Shown here: piece after piece, positions 47,372-54,920 of the stretch
How the letters are laid out: each line of letters begins with the position of its first letter
Numbering within the stretch: position 1 is the first letter of the stretch
DNA from: DASZKW01 sp035552775
GTDB lineage: Bacteria > Actinomycetota > Acidimicrobiia > Acidimicrobiales > Palsa-688
NCBI GenBank assembly: GCA_035552775.1
Contig: DASZKW010000096.1
Span: 1-64,000, forward strand
Reading direction: 5' to 3'
DNA: 64,000 nt
The notes under the pieces: generated by a model
Seen by the model: only the letters and a program-made list of their open reading frames with translations
Told to the model about the DNA's origin: nothing
Databases searched by the model: none
Translations under genes and position numbers: made by a program

Positions 47372-48918
47372 GCGAGAGGCGCGGCGGGGGCGAGGGGCGC
47401 GGCGGGGGCGAGGGGCGCCTGAACGTCTTTCAGCGCCTGTTCCGGGGGGAGACGTCGTTCGACTTCGCCGGCCGCTGGCGGCGGTGGTTCGCCATCTCCG
47501 GCCTGATCATCCTGGTCGGGCTGGTCTCACTGGGGTTCAGGGGACTCAACTTCTCCATCGAGTTCAAGGGGGGCACGCAGTGGATCGTGCCCACAACCGC
47601 GTCGGTGTCCCAGGCGCGCGACGCCATCGGTACGGTCAACGCCAGCCTGCGTCAGTCCACCATCCAGCAGCTGGTCGACCGCCAAACCGGCCGCCACGAG
47701 ATAGAGGTGTCGGCTGCGGCCACGGCGACGAGCAACAGCGCCGAGGTGGCGGGTGTCACCGCCGCACTGGCAAATATGGCCAAGGTCCCGACGAGCGACG
47801 TCACCCTCAACGCCATCGGCCCGTCGTGGGGGGCCGACATCAGCGACAAGGCGCTGCGGGCGGTGATCATCTTCCTGGTTGCGTGCGCCTTGTACATCTG
47901 GCTGCGCTTCGAGGGAAAGATGGCCCTGTCAGCGCTCGTCGCCCTCCTCCACGACATCTTGGTGACGGTGGGGATCTACTCGCTGTCGGGGTTCCAGGTG
48001 AGCCCCGACACGGTGATCGCCTTCCTCACCATCCTCGGCTACTCGCTGTACGACACGATCGTCGTGTTCGACAAGGTCCAGGAGAACACGCGGGGCCTGG
48101 CGTCGACGGGGCGGGTCACCTACAGCGACACCGTCAACCTGTCCATGAACACGGTGCTCGCCAGGTCGCTCAACACGTCGTTCGTGGCCATCCTGCCCAT
48201 CCTGGCCATCCTGGTGATCGGTTCGGGGATCCTCGGTGCCACCGCGCTCAACGACTTCGGCCTGGCCCTGCTGATCGGCTTGACGACGGGGGCCTACTCG
48301 TCGATCTTCATCGCCTCGCCCCTACTCGCCATCCTCAAGGAGCGCGAGCCGAGGTACGCCCAGATCCGTCAACGCCTGGCCGCACGACCGGCCAGCGGCC
48401 GCCGTCTCACGCCCGCGGCGGCAGCCTCCGGCGCCTTCCAGGGTGCTCCCGAGGCTTCCGCCACCGGCCGGCGCCCGGTTGCCAAGCCCCGCGCCCGGGC
48501 CGCGTCGAGCGCGGCGCCGGCAACGGGCGCCGCGCTGGCCACCGACCCGGTGGCGGGAGCGGCGCAGACCAACGGCCGAGGCACCGCTACCGCCCCCCCC
48601 GATGGTGCCGCGGGCAGGGGCGCCGCCGCCGCTCCGCCGGGCAGGGGCGCAGCCACCGCTCCGCCGGGCAGGGGCGCAGCCACCGCTCCGCCGGAAGCGG
48701 CCGGTGCCGACGCAGACCTGAGGGCCACTGGTCCCGCCCGCCCGCAGACGCCGCCGGCGGGCAACGCCGGAGCCCACACCCCGCCGGGAGGACCCGGCGG
48801 ATCTCAGCGGCCGCCGGGAGGCCCTGGCGGGTCCCAGCGGCCGCCGGCGGGGCCGGCGCCCCCGGCCCGCCCCGGCAACAGGCCGCCGCCCCGACCGCGC
48901 AAGAAGCGCCGCCGCTAG
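47368..48918 (+). CDS. secF: Protein translocase subunit SecF with long Pro/Ala tail
   Basis: SecF partners SecD. The core (residues ~25-330) has NFSIEFKGGTQWIVP, the P1 domain and the TM block with VVFDKVQENTRG and NTSFVAILPILAIL. It is preceded by a repeated Gly/Arg-rich start (RRGGGEGRGGGEGR, an 18-bp tandem repeat). It is followed by about 185 residues of Ala/Pro/Gly tail with near-exact APPGRGAAT units (27-bp repeats at 48631-48684) and a KKRRR end. Typical SecF is ~300-400 residues; the extra tail is cytosolic and disordered. Confidence 0.92.
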   Translation: MSERRGGGEGRGGGEGRLNVFQRLFRGETSFDFAGRWRRWFAISGLIILVGLVSLGFRGLNFSIEFKGGTQWIVPTTASVSQARDAIGTVNASLRQSTIQQLVDRQTGRHEIEVSAAATATSNSAEVAGVTAALANMAKVPTSDVTLNAIGPSWGADISDKALRAVIIFLVACALYIWLRFEGKMALSALVALLHDILVTVGIYSLSGFQVSPDTVIAFLTILGYSLYDTIVVFDKVQENTRGLASTGRVTYSDTVNLSMNTVLARSLNTSFVAILPILAILVIGSGILGATALNDFGLALLIGLTTGAYSSIFIASPLLAILKEREPRYAQIRQRLAARPASGRRLTPAAAASGAFQGAPEASATGRRPVAKPRARAASSAAPATGAALATDPVAGAAQTNGRGTATAPPDGAAGRGAAAAPPGRGAATAPPGRGAATAPPEAAGADADLRATGPARPQTPPAGNAGAHTPPGGPGGSQRPPGGPGGSQRPPAGPAPPARPGNRPPPRPRKKRRR

Positions 48919-49087
48919 CGAGGGCGGACGAGACGGACCGCCGACGCAGAACCTTGACGCGACGTTGTTACAGCACGTGAAAGGGAACGCCGTCGTGCTC
49001 GGCCGCCGCGTTCAGGTTCGATCCGACGTCGTAACGTGACACGGCGATGGCCGGTGGGCAAGCCTGATCAGCCGGTAGCTTTGAGGG
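48919..49087. other. Intergenic region between secF and apt
   Basis: This 169-bp gap is the largest break in the ruvC-to-hisS run. I see several short inverted repeats (for example AACGTGACACG near 49035) but no convincing terminator with a T tract and no consensus promoter. It plausibly holds the promoter of the apt-rel-hisS-rarA transcript. Confidence 0.35.
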
Positions 49088-49684
49088 ATGGGTATCGACG
49101 TCGCCCGGCTGAAGGACCGCATCCGCGACGTCGCCGACTTCCCCAGGCCGGGCGTGGTGTTCAAGGACATCACGCCTCTACTTGGCGACGCCGCCGCCTT
49201 CGGCGACTGTGTTGCTGCCCTGGCCGACCGTTTCGCTGACTCGGCGGTCGACAAGGTCATGGGTATCGAGGCCCGCGGCTTCATCATCGCCGCCCCCGTC
49301 GCCCAGCGTTTGGGTGCCGGTTTCGTCCCCGTGCGGAAAGCGGGAAAGCTCCCGTGGCGCGTCGAAAAGCAGGAGTATGTCCTCGAATACGGCACCGACG
49401 TGCTCGAAGTGCACTGCGACGGGGTCGAGGTAGGCGAGAGGGTCCTCATCGTCGACGACGTGCTCGCCACCGGTGGGACCGCAGAGGCGACCGCCCGCTT
49501 GGCCGGCCGCCTCGGCGCGGTGACCGTCGGCTTTGGCTGCATCATCGAGTTGGCCTTCCTCGGGGGCCGCCAGAGGCTGGCGGCCGGCGGGGCTTTCCCC
49601 GTCGGGAAGCTTGACGGCATCGACGCGGTTTCCCTTGTCAGTTACGGGGCCCCGGCAAAACAGGAGGTGGGTGTCCGACGATGA
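49088..49684 (+). CDS. apt: Adenine phosphoribosyltransferase Apt
   Basis: Apt salvages adenine to AMP using PRPP. The 198-residue type I phosphoribosyltransferase has the PRPP motif VLIVDDVLATGGTAEA, the FPRPGVVFKDITPLL opening and VMGIEARGFIIAAPVA. Start ATG 49088. Its stop overlaps the rel start by ATGA, the apt-rel pairing conserved in actinobacteria, where purine salvage and ppGpp synthesis are co-expressed. Confidence 0.95.
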   Translation: MGIDVARLKDRIRDVADFPRPGVVFKDITPLLGDAAAFGDCVAALADRFADSAVDKVMGIEARGFIIAAPVAQRLGAGFVPVRKAGKLPWRVEKQEYVLEYGTDVLEVHCDGVEVGERVLIVDDVLATGGTAEATARLAGRLGAVTVGFGCIIELAFLGGRQRLAAGGAFPVGKLDGIDAVSLVSYGAPAKQEVGVRR

Positions 49685-51957
49685 GTGAGCGGGTCGTCCC
49701 CGGGGGCCGGCGCGTGGGCCGGCTGGAGACACCCGGGCGCGGACGCGCGGTGGCGACAGTGGAGCGGGTGTTGCCGTGGCGCCGCCAGGTTCAGACCGCC
49801 GACGCCCTCACGCCGCTGCTGACGGCCTACCGCAGCCGTCACCCCAAGGGCGACACCACTCTCATCGTTCGGGCCTACGAGACCGCCGACCGGGCGCACG
49901 AGGGCCAGCTGCGCCGGTCCGGCGAGGCCTACATCTCCCATCCCCTGGCGGTGGCCACCATCCTGGCTGGCCTGGGCCTCGACGACATCACCGTCGGCGC
50001 CGCCCTCCTGCACGACGCGGTGGAGGACACCGGCCTGACGGTGATCGACCTGGAAGCCGACTTTGGTCCCGTCGTGGCCGCCATCGTCGACGGGGTCACC
50101 AAGCTCGACAGGGTCAGCTTCGACTCCAAGGCCGCCCAGCAGGCCGCCACCATGCGCAAGATGCTCGTGGCCATGGCCAAGGACCCCCGCGTCCTGCTCA
50201 TCAAGCTGGCCGACCGTCTCCACAACATGCGGACCGTGGCGGCCATGCCGGAGTGGAAGCAGAAGCGCACCGCACAGGAGACGCTCGACATCTACGCCCC
50301 CCTGGCCCACCGTTTCGGCATCCAGGACATGAAATGGCAGCTCGAAGACCTCGCCTTCGCCACCATGCACCCGCGCCGGTATGCGGAGATCGAGCAGATG
50401 CTCGCCACCCGGGCGCCGGAGCGGGAGATCTACCTGGCCCAGGTCATCGACCAGGTGAGCGACCGCCTGGCCGCCGCCCGCATAGAGGGCCAGGTCACCG
50501 GGCGCCCCAAGCACCTGTACTCGATCTACGAGAAGATGATCCTCAAGGGCAAGGAGCTCGACGAGATCTTCGACCTCGTCGGGGTGCGGATCATGACCGA
50601 ATCGGTCAAGGACTGCTGGGCCGCCCTCGGCGCCATCCACGGGGCGTGGGCGCCGGTCCAGGGGCGGTTCAAGGACTACATCAACACCCCGAAGTTCAAC
50701 CTGTACCAGTCGTTGCACACCACGGTCGTCGGACCGCAGGGCAAGGCCATCGAGGCCCAGATCCGCACGTGGGAGATGCACAATCGGGCCGAGCGCGGCA
50801 TCGCCGCCCACTGGGGCTACAAGGAGCGGGCGTCCGCCTCGGACATCGCGTGGCTCGAGCGCATCGCCGACTGGTCGGCCGAGAGCAGCGACCCGGCCGA
50901 GTTCCTCGAGACGCTGAAGCTCGACCTCGAGACCGACGAGGTGTTCGTTTTCACCCCCAAGGGCGACGTCGTGGCCCTGCCGGTGCACGCCACCCCCGTC
51001 GACTTCGCCTACTCCGTGCACACCGAGGTCGGCCACCGCTGCATCGGCGCCCGGGTCAACGGCCGTCTCGTGCCTCTCGACTCCGAGCTCGTCTCTGGCG
51101 ACACGGTCGAGATCTTCACCTCCAAGGTTCCCTCGGCCGGACCCAGCCGCGACTGGCTCAAGATCGTCGTCACCCCGAGGGCCCGCAACAAGATCCGGCA
51201 GTGGTTCAGCCGGGAACGGCGCGAGGACGCCATCGAGTCCGGGCGCGAGGAGCTGGTGAAGGCCCTGCGCAAGGAGGGGCTACCGGTCCAGAAGCTGGCC
51301 GGGTCGCCGATGCTTCTCGGCGTGGCCCAGACCATGAACTACACAGATCTCGAGGCCCTGCACGCCGCAATCGGGGAAAACCACGTCTCCGCCAGGTCCA
51401 TCGCCCAGCGCATGGCACGCGAGTTGCGCGGCGGCGAGCACGAGATCCAGCTGCCCTCCACGGCCCGCCAGCCGCGCCGTCCCAGCTCACGGGTGGGCAG
51501 CGGGGTGCACGTGGAGGGCCTGGACGACGTCATGGTCCGCCTGTCGCGCTGCTGTACGCCGGTGCCGGGTGACGAGATCATCGGCTTCGTCACCAGGGGC
51601 CGCGGTGTCAGCGTGCACCGCAACGACTGCGCCAACGCCGCGTCGCTCGCCGCCGGCGAGGTGGGGCGGGTCATCGAAGTCGAATGGGACCGGGAGCGCA
51701 CCGGGAGCTTCACCGCCGCGGTGGAGCTCAAGGCGCTCGACCGCACCCGCCTCGGCGTCGACGTGTGGAAGGTGCTATCTGACCTCCATCTGAACGTGCT
51801 GCGCAGCGAGACGCTCACCAGTGCCGACCGGGTCAGCCGGATGCGCTTCGAGTTCGAGCTCGCCGACCCCGCCCACCTCGAGTCGCTGCTGTCGGGTCTC
51901 AAGCGCATCGACAGCGTGTACGACGCCTACCGGATCGTCCCCGGGCGAGGGGGCTGA
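49681..51957 (+). CDS. rel: Bifunctional (p)ppGpp synthetase/hydrolase Rel
   Basis: Rel makes and degrades (p)ppGpp in the stringent response. The 758-residue protein has the HD hydrolase domain (SHPLAVATILA, ALLHDAVEDTG, KLADRLHNMRT), the synthetase domain (GRPKHLYSIYEKM, FNLYQSLHTTV), TGS (DEVFVFTPKGDVVALP) and a C-terminal ACT/RIS region with the CCTPVPGDEIIGFVTRGRG motif. The intact HD residues argue for a bifunctional Rel, not a synthetase-only RelA. Confidence 0.96.
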   Translation: MSERVVPGGRRVGRLETPGRGRAVATVERVLPWRRQVQTADALTPLLTAYRSRHPKGDTTLIVRAYETADRAHEGQLRRSGEAYISHPLAVATILAGLGLDDITVGAALLHDAVEDTGLTVIDLEADFGPVVAAIVDGVTKLDRVSFDSKAAQQAATMRKMLVAMAKDPRVLLIKLADRLHNMRTVAAMPEWKQKRTAQETLDIYAPLAHRFGIQDMKWQLEDLAFATMHPRRYAEIEQMLATRAPEREIYLAQVIDQVSDRLAAARIEGQVTGRPKHLYSIYEKMILKGKELDEIFDLVGVRIMTESVKDCWAALGAIHGAWAPVQGRFKDYINTPKFNLYQSLHTTVVGPQGKAIEAQIRTWEMHNRAERGIAAHWGYKERASASDIAWLERIADWSAESSDPAEFLETLKLDLETDEVFVFTPKGDVVALPVHATPVDFAYSVHTEVGHRCIGARVNGRLVPLDSELVSGDTVEIFTSKVPSAGPSRDWLKIVVTPRARNKIRQWFSRERREDAIESGREELVKALRKEGLPVQKLAGSPMLLGVAQTMNYTDLEALHAAIGENHVSARSIAQRMARELRGGEHEIQLPSTARQPRRPSSRVGSGVHVEGLDDVMVRLSRCCTPVPGDEIIGFVTRGRGVSVHRNDCANAASLAAGEVGRVIEVEWDRERTGSFTAAVELKALDRTRLGVDVWKVLSDLHLNVLRSETLTSADRVSRMRFEFELADPAHLESLLSGLKRIDSVYDAYRIVPGRGG

Positions 51958-52009
51958 CGGTCGCCGTCCGGTAACGGCCCCGATCGGGGCCCACCGGTAC
52001 CCTGCGGGG

Positions 52010-53293
52010 GTGGCCGAGCTGCGTCATCCCCCGGGGACCTTCGACGTGCTGCCGCCCGAGTCGGGGCGGTGGGAGTCCCTTGTGACCACGTTCGCCCGGG
52101 TGGCTTCATCCGCCGGCTACGGGCTCGTCATCACCCCCACCTTCGAGGACGTGGCCGTGTTCCAACGGGTGGGAGAGTCCACCGACGTGGTGCGCAAGGA
52201 GATGTACGACTTCGAGGACAGGGGAGGCCGCCGCGTCGCGTTGCGCCCGGAGATGACCGCACCGGTCGTGCGCGCCTACATCCAGCACCGCCCGCCAGCG
52301 CCGTGGAAGGTCTGGTACGCCGGTTCCAACTTCCGCTACGAGCGGCCGCAGGCGGGGCGCTACCGCGAGTTCCACCAGGTGGGGATCGAGGCGTTCGGAA
52401 GCGCCGACGCCGATCTCGACGTGGAAGTCATAGCCCTCGGCTGGGAGTACTACGCCGCGCTCGGGTTGCGCCGGGTCGAGCTGGTCATCAACAGCCTGGG
52501 CGACGCCACCTGCCGGCCCGCTTACCGCCAGATGCTGCTCGCGTACCTGGTCCAGCACCGCAGCGAGCTGTGCGACGAGCACCAGGCCCGACTGGCGGAC
52601 AACCCCCTGCGGGTCCTCGACTGCAAGAAACCCGAGTGCCGCGCCGTCACCGCCGGCGCCCCACGCCAGACCGACCACCTCTGCGAGGATTGCCAAGCCC
52701 ACTTTGCCCGGGTGGGTGCGGGGCTCGAGGCCCTCGGGATCGCATACCGGATCGACCCCGCGCTGGTCCGGGGATTGGACTACTACACGCGCACCACCTT
52801 CGAGTACACGGGCCTGGCCTTGGAGAGCGCCCAGAACGGCGTGGGCGGCGGCGGCCGCTACGACGGGCTGGTCGCGGAGATGGGGGGCCCCGACACGCCC
52901 GGCATCGGCTTTGCCCTCGGCCTCGAGCGCGTCTTGTTGGCGTGCGACGCCGAGGGCCTCGCCGGCGACGGCGCGCCAGGCGTGGAGGCGTTCGTGGTGG
53001 ACTTCGCCGGTGGCGAAGCGGCGCGCGACCTGACCGCCGAGCTGCGCGCCGCCGGTATTCGGGTCGAGCGTTCCTTCGACGGGCGTTCCCCCAAGGCGCA
53101 GTTCAAGGCCGCCGACCGCTCGGGCGCATCTATCGCCCTGGTCGTCGGTCCCGACGAGGCGGCGGCGGGGACGGTGGCGCTCAGGGGGCTGCGCGGACCG
53201 CAAGCCGGGCGGGCCGACCAGGTGACGGTGGCCCGGGGCGACGTCGTCGCCGAGGTGCGCAGCCGGGTCGGTTCCCGGGGGGACCTCAGGTGA
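52010..53293 (+). CDS. hisS: Histidyl-tRNA synthetase HisS
   Basis: This class II aminoacyl-tRNA synthetase has 427 residues. Motif 1 region PPGTFDVLPPE, motif 2 FRYERPQAGRYREFHQ, the His A signature RGLDYYTRTTFE and motif 3 GIGFALGLERVL are all present, with a C-terminal anticodon-binding domain. The GTG at 52010 (VAELRHPPGTFDV) is the family start; the frame is open upstream. Its TGA overlaps the GTG of rarA, so the now truncated rarA 5' piece is still coupled to hisS translation. Confidence 0.95.
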   Translation: MAELRHPPGTFDVLPPESGRWESLVTTFARVASSAGYGLVITPTFEDVAVFQRVGESTDVVRKEMYDFEDRGGRRVALRPEMTAPVVRAYIQHRPPAPWKVWYAGSNFRYERPQAGRYREFHQVGIEAFGSADADLDVEVIALGWEYYAALGLRRVELVINSLGDATCRPAYRQMLLAYLVQHRSELCDEHQARLADNPLRVLDCKKPECRAVTAGAPRQTDHLCEDCQAHFARVGAGLEALGIAYRIDPALVRGLDYYTRTTFEYTGLALESAQNGVGGGGRYDGLVAEMGGPDTPGIGFALGLERVLLACDAEGLAGDGAPGVEAFVVDFAGGEAARDLTAELRAAGIRVERSFDGRSPKAQFKAADRSGASIALVVGPDEAAAGTVALRGLRGPQAGRADQVTVARGDVVAEVRSRVGSRGDLR

Positions 53294-53637
53294 ACCTGTT
53301 CGAGGCCGGGCTGGAGGAGCGGCTCCGGTCTCGTGGTCCGCTGGCGAGCCGGCTGAGGCCCACCAGCTTGGACGACGTCGTCGGTCAGGACCACCTACTC
53401 GGGCCGAGAGGGGCGCTGCGAGCCCTGGTCGAGGCCCGCAGGCTCACCTCGATCATCCTGTGGGGGCCGGCCGGCACCGGCAAGACCACCATCGCCCGGC
53501 TGTTGGCCGAGGCCGTCGGGGCCGCCTTCGAGTCCTCGAGTGCCGTCAGCGCCGGGGTGAAGGACGTCCGGGAGGCGGCCGAGCGGGCGAGGCGCCGGTT
53601 GGCGGAGAACGGTGTCTCGACCGTCCTGTTGCTCGAC
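53290..53637 (+). pseudogene. rarA: rarA 5' fragment, cut at Walker B by the element
   Basis: These are the first 116 codons of the native rarA (mgsA), a replication-associated AAA+ recombination factor, starting at GTG 53290 with a 4-bp overlap to hisS. Walker A GPAGTGKTT is intact. The gene stops matching the family after TVLLLLD (Asp116). The frame then runs 73 codons into the element, ending at 53859 with unrelated residues (FTSRPIGVRLVRS...). It thus lacks Walker B Glu, sensors and the C-terminal domain. It is about 88% identical (14 differences in 116 by eye) to the complete rarA carried by the element. The 3' remainder lies at 60681-61622. Confidence 0.92.
53635..53637 (+). other. Left attachment junction (GAC core)
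   Basis: The host sequence CTGTTGCTCGAC ends here and element sequence TTTACCTCTCGCC begins. The same GAC, Asp116 of the Walker B motif, is repeated at the right junction (60681-60683). A 3-bp overlap is what is visible; Tn554-type recombination uses a short core (about 6 bp) whose bases may differ at the two ends, so the true core may be a little longer. Confidence 0.65.
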
Positions 53638-53693
53638 TTTACCTCTCGCCCCATCGGCGTACGGCTCGTGCGATCCCGGGCACAGCTGGCACT

Positions 53694-53728
53694 GTGGGAT
53701 ACACCACCTGGGCGCCGGTGTACGCCAC
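53694..53728. repeat. Inverted repeat at element left end
   Basis: GTGGGATACACC (53694-53705) and GGTGTACGCCAC (53717-53728) are inverted repeats matching at 10 of 12 positions around an 11-bp spacer. They lie about 60-90 bp inside the left junction and just before the tnpA start at 53738. This is the position expected for recombinase-binding arms or an autoregulatory operator; the two roles cannot be told apart from sequence. Confidence 0.5.
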
Positions 53729-53737
53729 ACTGGTGGC

Positions 53738-54920
53738 GTGAGCATCGCGACGTTGACGCCGGCGGACGACCTTCGGGTGCAGCTCGTGAATCATCGCGAC
53801 GGGCGGCGCTCCTACGTGGTGCTCGACATGGCCACGGGTTCTGTCCACGCCCGAGCTGAGCGGTTCCTGGCTCCCTTCAGCGAAGGAACCCAGCGGACCT
53901 ACGCCTACCATCTCATCGATCACCTGCGCTGGCTCGCGACCATCGGACATGTCGAGGACACGATCACCATCGACGAGCTGAGGCGATACATGGCGCTTTG
54001 CGGAGCCGAGCATCCCGGGCCGCTGGGAGTGCCGTGGCGAGAGCGACCTTTGGGAGAGGCGGCGCTCGGGGTGCGGGCGACCTGCCTCAAGAACTACTAC
54101 CTCGACCTCACGACGAGGGAGGACGTCAACGGCCCGCTCCGCTCCGCCCTCTCCGAGCGCCGGCTGGCCAACAGCCGCGACCGGAACCGATCCGCCCTGG
54201 GGCATCTCACGACTTCCGTGGCTTCGAACCCGCTATCACGGGGCGCCTCGCCGAAGAGGCACCCGCGCATGCTCCCGGACGGGACGCGCGACGCCATGCT
54301 CGACGGCGTCCGCACCGCCCGCGACCGGATGATCGTGACTTGGCTCAGCGACTCGGGCATGCGGATCGGGGAGCTGTGCGGGCTGTCGTTCTGCGACATC
54401 CACCTCCGCCGGGACCATCCCTGCGGCGAGCGCAACGGCCCTCACGTCCACATCGTGAAGCGGCGCAACTCGAATGGTGCCAGTGCCAAGACCGGGTCAG
54501 CGGCGAGGATCATCGACGGCGTCATCACCGGCGGCGCGGTCCGGCGGGCCAGCCCGGCAATGGTCGACACGTACCACGAGTACCTGGCCGAGAACTACCA
54601 CCGGGTGCGGTCCTTGGCCCAGACCGACCTCGTCCTCGTCCACCTCGCCGGCCCGACCGCGGGCCAGCCCCTCGGCACCCACGGCGCCCGCCAGATGATC
54701 GAGCGTGCCGGCCGGTGGGCCGGACTGGGCCTGGTGAAGCCTCACGCCTTCCGCCACACCTGGGCCACCGCGCTCCGAGGCCACCGGCGGCAACACCAAG
54801 GCCGTGGCCGACGAGGGCGGCTGGTCGAGCTCCCGGACCGTCGAGGAGACCTACGCCCACCTGGCCGGCGACCCGACGCTGGAAGCGGCGCTGGAGAAGA
54901 TCTGGGGCCAGAGCACGTGA
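53738..54920 (+). pseudogene. TnpA-like tyrosine recombinase, frameshifted before Tyr
   Basis: This is a Tn554 TnpA-type integrase. The start is GTG 53738. An N-terminal SAM-like domain is followed by the catalytic domain with Arg209 in GMRIGELCG and His336/Arg339 in KPHAFRHTWATAL. After Leu346 the frame is wrong. From 54777 a different frame reads EATGGNTKAVADEGGW and then SRTVEETYAHL, which holds the Trp/His position and the nucleophilic Tyr, ending at TGA 54920. A 1-bp gain or 2-bp loss near 54773-54776 explains this. Without correction, translation runs straight into tnpB, giving a fused product lacking this Tyr. Expected intact length is 393 residues, close to TnpA (361). A sequencing error or recoding is possible. 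Confidence 0.8.

Noticed and set aside
54770..54780. Programmed +1 frameshift in tnpA as the first explanation
   Set aside because: No stop codon, rare slippery codon or stimulatory structure is evident at the site. A small indel or sequence error is simpler, so it is kept only as an alternative.
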